A stretch of DNA of 64,000 bases from Arthrobacter sp. M2012083. GTDB lineage: Bacteria; Actinomycetota; Actinomycetes; Actinomycetales; Micrococcaceae. The stretch spans positions 62,001-126,000 of the forward strand of contig NZ_AKKK01000003.1 of assembly GCF_000281065.1 (NCBI RefSeq), read 5' to 3'. This document shows, piece after piece, positions 33,000 to 41,611 of the stretch (position 1 is its first letter; every line of letters begins with the position of its first letter). The position numbers and the translations under genes were made by a program. The notes under the pieces are model-generated. The model was not told where the DNA came from, searched no databases, and was given only the letters and a program-made list of their open reading frames with translations.

Positions 33000-33404
33000 T
33001 TACGCAGTGACCGCCAGAGCGTCGATCTCTACCAGCATGACCTCGTGCGGCAAGTCCACGAAAACGGTGGTGCGGCTCGGCAGTTGGCCGCTGGGCACGT
33101 TCTCGCGGATGAACTCGCCGTAGACCTCATTCATGGCGGCGAAGTCGTCGCGGGTGGTGAGGTAGACGCGGAACATGAGGACGTCTTCAACGGAGGATCC
33201 GCCGGCTTCGAGGATGGCCTTGACGTTCTCCAAGGTGCGTCGGGTCTGGACACGGACGTCGCCCTCGCCGATGTACTGGTTGGTGGCGGGGTCCATCGGG
33301 CCCTGGCCCGAGACCTGGAACATGCCGCCCTTCTTGATGCCCTGCGAGAATACGTGCGCCGGGGCGGGTGCGTTTTCGGTCAGTACTACGGTCTTTTCAC
33401 TCAT
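33000..33404 (-). CDS. RidA family enamine/imine deaminase
   Basis: A 134-residue YjgF/YER057c/UK114 protein with VSGQGPMDPATNQ, the Arg-containing MFRVYLTTRDDF segment and SRTTVFVDLPHEVMLVEIDALAV. RidA proteins hydrolyse reactive enamine/imine intermediates released by PLP-dependent dehydratases. Its ATG overlaps the IclR stop (33401-33404), so it is coupled to the IclR-KDG kinase operon. A PLP dehydratase is encoded divergently at 35350, giving RidA an obvious source of substrate. Confidence 0.9.
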   Translation of the reverse strand: MSEKTVVLTENAPAPAHVFSQGIKKGGMFQVSGQGPMDPATNQYIGEGDVRVQTRRTLENVKAILEAGGSSVEDVLMFRVYLTTRDDFAAMNEVYGEFIRENVPSGQLPSRTTVFVDLPHEVMLVEIDALAVTA

Positions 33405-34207
33405 GCTGAGTTCCTTTCGTGGCTGATCCAGCCGAGGTCGTTGGAGATGGCCTCGGTGCTGGCTTTGAGGTCGGGCAGCAGCTCAAGCAAGCCTTCATAG
33501 CTGAGCATCACTACCGGTACCGAACAAGAGGCTGCGGCAACAACGGCGCCGCTCGCGTCGCGGATGGGGGCCGCGATGCAGTGCACGAAGGCTTCGTGCT
33601 CAGCGTTGTCGTGGGCCCAGCCCTGTTCCTTGACCTGCTCGAGTTCGGCCAGCAAGGCCTCCGGCGAGGTCAGGGTATTCTCGGTAACTTTCACGTAGTC
33701 CAGCCCCGCGGCGATCTTTTCCTGCCGACTGCGCGGCATATCGGAGAGGAGGACTTTGGACACAGCGGCCGAGTGCAGCGATGCAGTCAGGCCGATGCGC
33801 GAGTACATGCGGACGGGGTGGTGCGACTCGAACTTGTCGATGTACACCACCTCATCCCCTTCAAACGCGGCGAGGTGCACAGTGTGCCCGGTTCGGCCGT
33901 TGAGTTCGGCCAGGTGCGGATGCGCCACTTTGCGGATGTCCCGCTGCTCCAAAGCCAGCGATGACAGTTCAAAAAGCTTGGAGCCGAGCATGAACCGCTG
34001 GTCTTCGTCCCGCACCACGAAGCGCTTTTCTTCCATGGCGTGCAGGAGCCGCATCACGGTGGTTTTGTGGACGGCAGCCTTGGACGCGAGCTCGTCCAGG
34101 GTTGCTGGCTTTGCGGCGAGTTCGCCGAGCAGGTCGATGGCTCGCATGAGGCTCTGGCTCACGATGTCACGCTCCGGTTCTGGTGTTGAATTGTCCGTCT
34201 TCAACAT
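33401..34207 (-). CDS. IclR family regulator of the KDG/glucosaminate cluster
   Basis: The 268-residue protein has an N-terminal winged HTH (residues ~18-75, LDELASKAAVHKTTVMRLLHAME) and an IclR effector domain (HPVRMYSRIGLTASLHSAAVSKVLLSDM; AFVHCIAAPIRDASGAVVAAASCSVP). ATG 34207 lies inside the 3' end of the kinase gene, a 41-bp overlap. KdgR-type IclR proteins respond to 2-keto-3-deoxygluconate, the substrate of the coupled kinase, so KDG is the likely effector. A TTTGCAAC palindrome in the divergent promoter is the likely target. Confidence 0.88.
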   Translation of the reverse strand: MLKTDNSTPEPERDIVSQSLMRAIDLLGELAAKPATLDELASKAAVHKTTVMRLLHAMEEKRFVVRDEDQRFMLGSKLFELSSLALEQRDIRKVAHPHLAELNGRTGHTVHLAAFEGDEVVYIDKFESHHPVRMYSRIGLTASLHSAAVSKVLLSDMPRSRQEKIAAGLDYVKVTENTLTSPEALLAELEQVKEQGWAHDNAEHEAFVHCIAAPIRDASGAVVAAASCSVPVVMLSYEGLLELLPDLKASTEAISNDLGWISHERNSA

Positions 34208-35174
34208 GGATAGCAGCCCACGCGTCATCCGAAGAATCGAGAATGGCTGCGAGCTCGGCGGCGTCGGGCAGCGGGCCGCGGTCACCCTGGACCGTGAGGG
34301 TGCACGCAGCTGCCACATGCCCGCGGCGAAGGCTCTCCTTCTGGCCCAGTCCGAACAGCATCCCGCTGAGGTAACCGGCGGCGAAAGAGTCGCCGGCGCC
34401 AACGGGCTCGACGACGGCGACGGACAGTGCGGGCACCTCTTCACGAGTGCCGGTCCGGTCCAAAGAAATGGCGCTGATCGCCTCGTTCTTGATGACCAGC
34501 ACCTTCGGATCCGGCATCATGCGGCGAAGTTCTGCTTCGTCGGTGGTGCCGAAGGCGTGTTCGGCTTCGTCTTTTCCCACGAGCACGACGTCGGACAGGT
34601 TCGCCAGCCGCTGCAGGACGGACCTGTCCTGGCCTGCCCAGAGGGCTTCGCGCCAGTTGACGTCGAAGCTGATGATCCGGCCACTGCGAGGTGCGGTGAG
34701 GATTGCTTCCAACAGTGAAAGACACTCGGGGGAGAGGGCAGCGGTGATTCCGCTCAGGTGGATGAGTGCTGCGTTCTCAAGCAACGAGGTAACGGCGGGA
34801 TTGGAAAGCGTGTCCCGTCCCATGGCCGACGCCGCGGATCCTTGCCGGTAGTACAAAACCGAACTCCCGCCGTCGGGGTCCGAATCCTGCGCCGGGACCT
34901 TGACGTAAAGCCCTGTGGGCAGGGACTCGTCCACCTCCACGCCTGCGGTTCCCACGCCGTGATCCTGAAGTTCGTGCAGGATACGGGTGCCGAAGCCGTC
35001 GTGGCCCACCCGGCTGATCCAGTGCGCGTCCAGGCCCATGGCGGCCAGGCCCATGGCGACGTTGGATTCCGCGCCGCCGATCCCAAAGTGGAGTTCCGTT
35101 GCCAGGTGCAGGGGGACGGCGTGGACAGGGGTAAGCATGGCCATGGTTTCGCCCACGCATACAGCTGAAAGCAT
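34167..35174 (-). CDS. kdgK: PfkB-type 2-keto-3-deoxygluconate kinase
   Basis: The 335-residue ribokinase-family enzyme has the substrate block FGIGGAESNVAMGLAAMG (~31-48) and the PfkB signature GAGDSFAAGYLSG, with catalytic Asp262. KDG kinase phosphorylates KDG to KDPG, which the aldolase gene at 38330 product would cleave. ATG 35174 follows GGGAG; the upstream reading to 35285 extends into the promoter. The specificity call rests on the KDPG aldolase and IclR neighbours, not on a unique motif. Confidence 0.85.
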   Translation of the reverse strand: MLSAVCVGETMAMLTPVHAVPLHLATELHFGIGGAESNVAMGLAAMGLDAHWISRVGHDGFGTRILHELQDHGVGTAGVEVDESLPTGLYVKVPAQDSDPDGGSSVLYYRQGSAASAMGRDTLSNPAVTSLLENAALIHLSGITAALSPECLSLLEAILTAPRSGRIISFDVNWREALWAGQDRSVLQRLANLSDVVLVGKDEAEHAFGTTDEAELRRMMPDPKVLVIKNEAISAISLDRTGTREEVPALSVAVVEPVGAGDSFAAGYLSGMLFGLGQKESLRRGHVAAACTLTVQGDRGPLPDAAELAAILDSSDDAWAAIHVEDGQFNTRTGA

Positions 35175-35252
35175 CGTTCTCCCACTAGTTCGTGCGCTTC
35201 TCAGCGGCCTTGACTCTCGATCCGCCACCATGTTAGACATATCACCAGCAGG

Positions 35253-35281
35253 TTTGCAACCACCGTTGCAAAATACGCAAC
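35253..35281. promoter_or_regulatory. Palindromic IclR-type operator in divergent promoter
   Basis: TTTGCAAC-CACC-GTTGCAAA (35253-35272) is a perfect 8-bp inverted repeat. It overlaps a second imperfect repeat GTTGC-N7-GCAAC (35265-35281). It lies between kdgK and the PLP enzyme gene, so one regulator could control both operons. Confidence 0.55.
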
Positions 35282-35349
35282 GCATCAGAATTACCTAACA
35301 ACCCCACAACGCAGCTTCAAAAACGCAGCACCGCGAAGGGAATGAACGC

Positions 35350-36672
35350 GTGAACACTTCCGAAGCCATCTCGGCATCCGCCGTGTCGGGCCTGGCTGAA
35401 CGCCGTCTCGACTGGCGTCACAAAGCTGTGCCCGCAACGGCGAACGGCACCACCCACGCGGACTTCCTCGCCGCCAAGCACACGCTCGCTGACCTCCAGA
35501 CGCCGCTGCTCACCCTCGACGCCGGAGCGCTCCGCGCCAATGCCGACCGGCTGGCCGACTGGTGCAGAGACCACGGCGTCCTGCTCGCCCCGCACGGGAA
35601 GACCACCATGTCCCCGCAGCTCTGGACCGAGCAGCTCAACCGCGGCGCCTGGGGTATTACGTTGGCGAACTTCGCACAGCTCCGTGTGGCCCGCGAGTTC
35701 GGTGTGAGGAACCTGCAGCTCGCCAATAGCCTCACGGATCCGCACGCCATTCAATGGGTTGCCGGCGTTGCCACGCCGGACGCGCCGATCCTGTCCTGGA
35801 TCGACTCCCTGGGGACCGTGGAAGTCATCAACCGAACGCTCGCCGGCAGTGATGCTGTGCTGGAAGTCCTGGTGGAGCTCGGCGCGCAGGGTGGCCGAAC
35901 CGGGGCCCGGACTGTGGAAGCGGCCATGGAGATTGCCCGCGCTATATCCGAATCACCCAATCTGCGTCTGGTGGGCGTCAGCGGCTATGAAGGCTCACTC
36001 GCGCACACGGCGGACGACGCCGGCCTGGCCGCCGTTCGTGGCTACCTCGCCCAGATGCGGCTGCTTCACGAGGAGCTCCTCGCCGCAGGCCTGTACGGTT
36101 CAGGCCGAGTGATCATTACCGCCGGTGGCAGCGCCTACTTCGACGACGTCGTCACGGTCCTCGCCCCCGCCATCAGCACCGGTGCCGAACTTGGCGGACC
36201 TGCCGTGGACCTCATGATCCGCAGCGGCGCCTACATCATCCATGATGACGGTTTCTATCGCGGAATCTCGCCGTTTTCCCGCGAGGGTAACCGACCCTTC
36301 AAAGCCGGGATGTACGGCTGGGCACGGGTTGTTTCACAGACCGAACCCGGCCTCGCCATTCTCGACGCCGGGAAACGCGACCTCCCGTTCGACGAAGGCC
36401 TGCCCGAACCGCAGTTCATCGGACCTGTCCTGGGTGGGGCAATGGAGCCACTGCTTGGCGCCGAGATCACCTCGGTCAACGATCAACACAGCTTCATGAG
36501 CTACGAAGCGTCCACCACCACGGTCCGTCCCGGCGACGTCGTCCGACTGGGCCTCTCCCACCCGTGCACCGCGTTCGATAAGTGGACCGTCATTCCAGTG
36601 CTCGCGGACAGCGGGTCCACCGAAGGCCCGGGTAACCAGACCGTCGTCGACCTCATCCATACCTTCTTCTAG
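35350..36672 (+). CDS. D-serine-dehydratase-like PLP enzyme (candidate D-glucosaminate dehydratase)
   Basis: The 440-residue alanine-racemase-fold enzyme has the PLP lysine in APHGKTTMSP (Lys84) and a zinc-site pair H404/C406 in SHPCTAFDKW, the arrangement of D-serine dehydratases. D-glucosaminate dehydratase of this superfamily turns glucosaminate into KDG plus ammonia. That reaction fits the adjacent N-acyl-D-amino-acid deacylase, KDG kinase and KDPG aldolase. Other D-amino acids or D-threonine-aldolase activity are possible. GTG 35350 is the first gene of the plus-strand operon. Confidence 0.82.
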   Translation: MNTSEAISASAVSGLAERRLDWRHKAVPATANGTTHADFLAAKHTLADLQTPLLTLDAGALRANADRLADWCRDHGVLLAPHGKTTMSPQLWTEQLNRGAWGITLANFAQLRVAREFGVRNLQLANSLTDPHAIQWVAGVATPDAPILSWIDSLGTVEVINRTLAGSDAVLEVLVELGAQGGRTGARTVEAAMEIARAISESPNLRLVGVSGYEGSLAHTADDAGLAAVRGYLAQMRLLHEELLAAGLYGSGRVIITAGGSAYFDDVVTVLAPAISTGAELGGPAVDLMIRSGAYIIHDDGFYRGISPFSREGNRPFKAGMYGWARVVSQTEPGLAILDAGKRDLPFDEGLPEPQFIGPVLGGAMEPLLGAEITSVNDQHSFMSYEASTTTVRPGDVVRLGLSHPCTAFDKWTVIPVLADSGSTEGPGNQTVVDLIHTFF

Positions 36673-36681
36673 GACCATGCC

Positions 36682-38340
36682 ATGAAGACCCTCATCAGCA
36701 ATGCCACCTTGGTGGATGGAACGGGAACAGGCCGGCGCCGTGCGGACGTCCTGCTGGACGGCGCGGTGATTGCCGCCGTCGTCGACGCCGGAACCCTCGA
36801 CGCGGCTTCCCTCACGGGGGCCGGCGCGGACCGTGTGATCGATGCCACGGGCCTGGTCCTCAGCCCGGGCTTCATCGACATGCACGCACATTCGGACCTG
36901 CAGCTCCTGGTAAACAGGGACCACTACGCCAAGCTCAGCCAGGGTGTCACCACCGAACTGCTGGGCCAGGATGGCCTGTCCTACGCGCCCGTGGACGATG
37001 CCACCCTGGCCGGTGTCCGCGAGAAGATCGCCGGCTGGAACGACAATCCTGCCGATTTTGACTGGAACTGGCGGACAGTTCGGGAGTACCTCGACCGGCT
37101 CGACGCGGAAGAAAACGGCGGCCGCATCGCCACCAACGCCGCCTACCTCGTTCCCCAAGGAACCGTCCGGGCCATGGTGATGGGCTTCGCGGAAGGCGAC
37201 CCCACGCCGGAGCAGCAGCGGCAGATGCAGAACGTCATCCGCACGGCGATGGAGGAAGGCGCGGTGGGAATGTCCTCAGGCCTGACCTACACGCCTGGTA
37301 TGTACGCACAAACCGAGGAACTGGCTGGACTCTGCCGGACCGTAGGCGAGCTCGGCGGTTTCTACGCGCCGCACCATCGCTCCTACGGCAAAGGCGCACT
37401 GGGTGCCTACGCCGAGATGATCGGGCTGAGCCGCGACACGGGCTGTGCGCTCCACCTCTCCCACGCCACCATGAACTTCGCGGAAAACAAGGGCCGCGCC
37501 GGGGAACTCCTGGACCTGATCGACGAAGCCCTGGACCACGGCGTGGACATCACCCTGGACACCTACCCATATCTCCCCGGTGCCACCACGTTGAGCGCGA
37601 TCCTGCCGAGCTGGGCGTCATCGGGTGGGACAGAGGCAACGCTGGCGCGGCTGGCCGACCCGACAACCCGAGCACGCATCAGGGAAGCCGTGGAGGTCTA
37701 CGGTTCCGACGGCTGCCACGGCGTGGTGGCCGAGTGGGACACCCTGGAAATCAGCGGCGTGCAGAACCCGGCGCTCGCGGGCTACGTCGGCAGAACCATC
37801 AGGGACATCGCTTCAGGGACCGGCCGGGAGCCGTTCGACGTGTTCGCGCAGATCCTCACGGAAGACCGCCTCGGCACCGGCATCCTTCAGCACGTGGGCC
37901 ACGAGGAAAACGTCCAGGCCATCATGAAGCACCGCACGCACACCGGCGGCAGCGACGGACTCCTGGTCGGCGCCAAGCCTCACCCGCGAGCCTGGGGCAC
38001 GTTCCCGCGCTACCTCGGCCACTACTCAAGGGACCTCGGACTCTTGAGCCTCGAGGAAATGGTCCATCACCTCACGGGCCGGCCCGCCGCACGACTCAAG
38101 CTCCATAACAGGGGACTTGTCCGGGAAGGCTATGCGGCCGACGTCGTGCTTTTCGATCCGGAAACCGTCCGCGACGAAGCCACTTTTGAGAACCCACGCC
38201 AGGCCGCCAGCGGCATCCAGTACGTCTTCGTCAACGGCACGGCAGCGATCTACGGCGGCAAAGCCACCGGTGCCCGCGCAGGCCGTGCCCTTCGTCGCAC
38301 CAGCGACGGCCTCACCAGAGAAGGACAGCATGACTCCTGA
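36682..38340 (+). CDS. N-acyl-D-amino-acid deacylase (candidate N-acetylglucosaminate deacetylase)
   Basis: The 552-residue amidohydrolase-3 enzyme shows the metal motif GFIDMHAHSD (~63-72) and later conserved residues in LHLSHATMNFAENKGRAGE, TLDTYPYLPG and THTGGSDGLLVG. It hydrolyses N-acyl groups from D-amino acids. N-acetyl-D-glucosaminate is chemically such a substrate and fits the pathway context. ATG 36682 lies 9 bp after the PLP enzyme stop. The 3' end overlaps the aldolase start by 11 bp. Confidence 0.88.
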   Translation: MKTLISNATLVDGTGTGRRRADVLLDGAVIAAVVDAGTLDAASLTGAGADRVIDATGLVLSPGFIDMHAHSDLQLLVNRDHYAKLSQGVTTELLGQDGLSYAPVDDATLAGVREKIAGWNDNPADFDWNWRTVREYLDRLDAEENGGRIATNAAYLVPQGTVRAMVMGFAEGDPTPEQQRQMQNVIRTAMEEGAVGMSSGLTYTPGMYAQTEELAGLCRTVGELGGFYAPHHRSYGKGALGAYAEMIGLSRDTGCALHLSHATMNFAENKGRAGELLDLIDEALDHGVDITLDTYPYLPGATTLSAILPSWASSGGTEATLARLADPTTRARIREAVEVYGSDGCHGVVAEWDTLEISGVQNPALAGYVGRTIRDIASGTGREPFDVFAQILTEDRLGTGILQHVGHEENVQAIMKHRTHTGGSDGLLVGAKPHPRAWGTFPRYLGHYSRDLGLLSLEEMVHHLTGRPAARLKLHNRGLVREGYAADVVLFDPETVRDEATFENPRQAASGIQYVFVNGTAAIYGGKATGARAGRALRRTSDGLTREGQHDS

Positions 38341-38965
38341 ACAATTCCTCCAGCAGCTCGAAGCCGACCGCACCCTCGCCGTGGTCCGCGCCCCGTCCAT
38401 CACGGACGCCGCGGATCTTTGCCGGGCACTGTCCGACGGCGGCATCCGCAGCGTCGAACTCACGTACACCACCCCGGATGTGCTCAAGCACGTCCAGCGC
38501 GCGGCAGAGACGGCGGCGGATCATGGCGCCGCCGTCGGAATCGGCACCGTGATGACCGCTGACCAAGCCCGTGCAGCGATCGACGCCGGTGCCCAGTTCC
38601 TGGTGACGCCCGGCCTTCGCCCCGAGGTGGCCGCCGTTGCAGTCGCCGCCGGCATCCCGTTCAGCCTCGGCGCCATGACCCCCACGGAGGTGGCGCAGGC
38701 CTTGGATCTTGGCTCGTCCGCCGTCAAGATTTTCCCCGCCCGCCAGCTCGGCCCGGCGTACTTGAAGGATCTGCAGGGCCCGTTCCCGGGCATCCGCTTG
38801 CTGCCTTCGGGGGGCATCGACGCCTCCAACGCCAAGAGCTACCTCGACGCCGGTGCTGCCGCAGTCTGCTGCGGCACCAGCGTAGTCCCACCCGCAGCCG
38901 TTGCTGCAGGTGACTGGGCAGACATCGCGGCACGTGCCGCAGCCTTCACCGGCACCCTCAAGTAG
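38330..38965 (+). CDS. eda: KDPG aldolase
   Basis: The 211-residue class I aldolase has Schiff-base Lys133 in SSAVKIFPA, Glu44 in RSVELTYTTPD and the GIGTVMTADQARAAIDAGAQFLVTPG block. It cleaves KDPG to pyruvate and glyceraldehyde-3-phosphate. ATG 38330 overlaps the deacylase by 11 bp; a longer reading inside that gene is rejected. It completes a catabolic route with the kinase encoded divergently. Confidence 0.92.
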   Translation: MTPEQFLQQLEADRTLAVVRAPSITDAADLCRALSDGGIRSVELTYTTPDVLKHVQRAAETAADHGAAVGIGTVMTADQARAAIDAGAQFLVTPGLRPEVAAVAVAAGIPFSLGAMTPTEVAQALDLGSSAVKIFPARQLGPAYLKDLQGPFPGIRLLPSGGIDASNAKSYLDAGAAAVCCGTSVVPPAAVAAGDWADIAARAAAFTGTLK

Positions 38966-38987
38966 GACTTACCCAGAAAGACTCGTT

Positions 38988-40379
38988 ATGACTGAATTCC
39001 TTGAATGGCTGCGGCACGATACCGCCGGCCTGCTCCTCCTGGCAGGTGCCGGCATTGCCCTCCTGCTGTTCCTGATCATCAAGGTCAAGCTCGAACCGTT
39101 CATCGCCTTGGTGGGGACCGGTGTGATCGTGGCCCTGGTGGGTGGTATCTCCGTGGAGGCCTTGGTCGGCTCGGCCACCAAAAGCAGCGACGCCCTCATT
39201 GAGAAGGGCTTCGCCGGCATCCTCGGCCACATCACGGTAATCATCGGCCTCGGTACCGTCCTCGGTGCCATTCTTGAGCGGTCCGGCGGTGCTGAGGTGC
39301 TGCTCGGAAGGCTGGTGAAGATCTTCGGCGAAAAGGGCACTCCGTTGGCCATGGGTATCACCGGCTTCGTGCTGGGTATCCCCGTGTTCTTCGACATCGG
39401 CATCTTTGTCCTTGCCCCGCTGGTTTACGTCGCCGCAATCCGTGGCGGCAAGTCGCTGGCCCTTTACGCCCTGCCGTTGCTCGCTGGACTCTCCGTGACG
39501 CACGCCTTCCTTCCTCCGCACCCCGGCCCCGTTGCTGCGGCCGGACTGTTCGGCGTGGATCTCGGCTGGATCATCCTCATGGGCCTCATCTGCGGTATTC
39601 CTGCATGGTTCGCTTCGGGCATCCTGTGGGGTACCTGGATCGGCAAGCGCGTCATGGTTTCCGTCCCGGAGGATCGGATCGTCCCGGAGTCTGAGGAAGC
39701 CAAGGGCCACGAACCGTCCATCGGGCTGGTACTGCTGGCCATCGGCTTGCCCATGATCCTCATTCTCGGCGGCACGTTCGGCAATATCTTCGCTCCCGCA
39801 GGCACATTCCGCGACATCCTCCAGTTCTTCGGCAACCCGGCCATTGCGCTGACCGTCGCCGTGCTCCTGGCAATGTGGCTCCTGGGAATCCGCCGCGGCA
39901 TGACCTCCGCCGAACTCAGCGAAATCACGGGTTCCTCGTTGCGTCCCGTGGGCATGATCCTGCTGGTTGTTGGCGCGGGCGCCTTCTTTGGTGCCGTCCT
40001 CTCCGCCACAGGCGTTGGCAAGGCTGTGGCGGATACGTTGTCCCAGGCCGGGCTTCCCATCATCCTTTCCGCGTTCGTGATCAGCGCCGGCATGCGCATC
40101 GCCCAGGGCTCGGCCACCGTTGCAATCGTGACCACCGGCGGCATCCTGGCCCCCAGCCTCGCCTCCGGGTATTCGCAGCCGCAGCTCGCGTTGATCGTAG
40201 TGGCCATATCCTCGGGCTCCATTATCGCCAGCCACGTGAATGACGGCGGATTCTGGATCATCTCCAAGTACTTCAACATGTCAGTCAAGGACACCCTGAA
40301 GACATGGACCGTGTTGGAAACGGTGCTCTCCATAGTGGGGTTCGGTATGGCGGCGTTGCTGTACACGTTCGTCCGGTGA
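38988..40379 (+). CDS. GntP family gluconate-type permease
   Basis: The 463-residue, 12-14 helix H+ symporter shows the GntP signature GIPVFFDIGIFVLAPLVY and SVTHAFLPPHPGPVAAAGLFGVDLG. GntP members import gluconate and related sugar acids. The cluster suggests a 2-amino or 2-acetamido sugar acid as cargo. ATG 38988 follows the aldolase stop by 22 bp. Repeats and a strong terminator follow the gene. Confidence 0.92.
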   Translation: MTEFLEWLRHDTAGLLLLAGAGIALLLFLIIKVKLEPFIALVGTGVIVALVGGISVEALVGSATKSSDALIEKGFAGILGHITVIIGLGTVLGAILERSGGAEVLLGRLVKIFGEKGTPLAMGITGFVLGIPVFFDIGIFVLAPLVYVAAIRGGKSLALYALPLLAGLSVTHAFLPPHPGPVAAAGLFGVDLGWIILMGLICGIPAWFASGILWGTWIGKRVMVSVPEDRIVPESEEAKGHEPSIGLVLLAIGLPMILILGGTFGNIFAPAGTFRDILQFFGNPAIALTVAVLLAMWLLGIRRGMTSAELSEITGSSLRPVGMILLVVGAGAFFGAVLSATGVGKAVADTLSQAGLPIILSAFVISAGMRIAQGSATVAIVTTGGILAPSLASGYSQPQLALIVVAISSGSIIASHVNDGGFWIISKYFNMSVKDTLKTWTVLETVLSIVGFGMAALLYTFVR

Positions 40380-40419
40380 CCTGACGGCAGCTGAGGTGCC
40401 GTCAGGTGACCTGACGGCA
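40375..40419 (+). repeat. Direct and inverted repeats after the GntP gene
   Basis: GGTGACCTGACGGCA occurs at 40375-40389 and 40405-40419. An inverted copy TGCCGTCAGG at 40397-40406 pairs with either one. Two alternative hairpins can form at the 3' end of the gntP transcript; the first copy includes the stop codon. Confidence 0.7.
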
Positions 40420-40490
40420 CCCGAGCCAGGTGGCGGCGTCGTGCGCTTCTCCCTGCGAGCTGTACCGTGGCCACCCACATTGAAATGACA

Positions 40491-40534
40491 ACGGCCTCGA
40501 CACGCCTAAGAAAGGGTGTGTCGGGGCCGTTTTT
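40491..40534 (+). terminator. Rho-independent terminator of the GntP operon
   Basis: Stem arms 40491-40503 and 40518-40530 are 13 positions with one mismatch, followed by a T-tract (40530-40534) on the plus strand. Confidence 0.8.
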
Positions 40535-40586
40535 GCGTCAAAGAAGGTGGTGGCCGCACGTGGAGCAACCGTCGCTTAAACAAAGA

Positions 40587-40625
40587 GCTCCGGAGTGCGT
40601 TATTGGGGGATACGCACTCCGGAGC
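40587..40625 (-). terminator. Hairpin downstream of the USP gene
   Basis: Arms 40587-40600 and 40612-40625 form a perfect 14-bp stem with an 11-nt loop. It lies 92 bp downstream of the minus-strand USP gene, with no strong T-tract. Confidence 0.55.
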
Positions 40626-40716
40626 GGTCTTTGAGCAGGGGCTCTCGCCATCCTGCAGTAATTACTCTACGTGCCGTGCGACGCCTTCGCCACCACCTCG
40701 AATAAGTACTTTCGCT

Positions 40717-41223
40717 TTAGTTTTTATGGGCAGCTTCATGCCTCTTCTTTTGGGGCACAATCAGCACCGGACGCCGCTGGTGATGACTCAGCCAGGCTGC
40801 CACCGAGCCGTTCAGGGCTTCGGAAATCCGGTGCCCCAGTCCAGGTTCGGGGGTCCCTACGATGATCATTGACGCATCGATATCCGCGGCCAAGCGGCCC
40901 AGTGCGCGGGCAGGGTCACCGGCAAGCAAGCGCAAAGTCCAATCTGCCGTACCGCCGTCCATGGCCTCCGCGATGGCCTTTCCAAGATCACCACGGACGG
41001 CCGCGACGTCCTCGTCATCTTTTTCGGGATGCAGCGACATCCGGTGTGTCTCGCGCGAGGGGTCCCACTCCACCAGGTAGCTGGCCTCATCCACATAAGC
41101 GCAAACCAGCGGCACGCCCATCTGTTCGGCGAGGGTCCTGGCAGTTTGGAGGACCTCCACATGCTGATCCGGCAGCACTCCTACCACCAAGGGGATCCGT
41201 CCGCTGAAACCTTCCGCAGCCAT
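40717..41223 (-). CDS. Universal stress protein family
   Basis: The 168-residue Usp domain has PLVVGVLPDQHVEVLQTARTLAEQMGVPLVCAYVDE at the N-terminus and the nucleotide-binding block IVGTPEPGLGHRISEALNGSVAAWLSHHQRRPVLIVP at the C-terminus. The usual G-2x-G-9x-G-S/T spacing is recognisable (GTPEPGLG...NGS). Such proteins bind ATP and modulate stress survival. The gene is monocistronic. The start ATG 41223 is not strongly marked. Confidence 0.85.
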   Translation of the reverse strand: MAAEGFSGRIPLVVGVLPDQHVEVLQTARTLAEQMGVPLVCAYVDEASYLVEWDPSRETHRMSLHPEKDDEDVAAVRGDLGKAIAEAMDGGTADWTLRLLAGDPARALGRLAADIDASMIIVGTPEPGLGHRISEALNGSVAAWLSHHQRRPVLIVPQKKRHEAAHKN

Positions 41224-41351
41224 ACCCTTATTGTTGCGCTGCGGCGCGTGCTTGAACAGCTACTTGGGCTCACCGGGACCCTTGTAGACGTTCCTGACGC
41301 GGCCTAGGGTTAATCCGGGTCCACGGCCCATCCGAAGGAAGGCGGTCCGCG

Positions 41352-41552
41352 ATGGAAATCTACATGTGGTGGCTCGACTTGCACTTGGACAGCAAGGAGT
41401 GGTTGCGCGAAAACCTGCGTGCCGAAGAACTGCCGCTGCAGGTGCTGCAGCACATTGCCGAGGCCGGCGGGCCTCATCCGGACAAGGTCAGTGGTGTGTT
41501 GACCGTTGCGGATTGGGACTTCATCGAGACTCAGTCGGAGTTCGTGGACTGA
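41352..41552 (+). CDS. Small hypothetical protein, 66 residues
   Basis: MEIYMWWLDLHLDSKEWLRENLRAEEL... is acidic and largely helical, with no membrane segment and no recognised family. The gene follows GAAGGAAGG about 10 nt upstream of ATG 41352. Its codon usage suits the GC-rich neighbours. It is isolated between the divergent USP gene and a convergent membrane protein gene. Confidence 0.55.
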   Translation: MEIYMWWLDLHLDSKEWLRENLRAEELPLQVLQHIAEAGGPHPDKVSGVLTVADWDFIETQSEFVD

Positions 41553-41611
41553 CGGAGTTCGTGGAGTTACGGGGTCTGTCCTCAGCGGGATGGCGGTTCC
41601 CCGTGAACCCG

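Larger units (their letters stand above)
40380..40716. other. 337-bp intergenic stretch without a gene
   Basis: Between the GntP permease and the USP gene I see no supportable coding sequence. It holds the gntP 3' repeats, a rho-independent terminator at 40491-40534 and a hairpin at 40587-40625. The rest shows no clear feature. Confidence 0.6.

Noticed and set aside
38958..40235. 425-residue reading frame antisense to the GntP permease
   Set aside because: Low-complexity His/Gln/Asp/Gly composition and full overlap with a clear permease gene; a GC-skew shadow.
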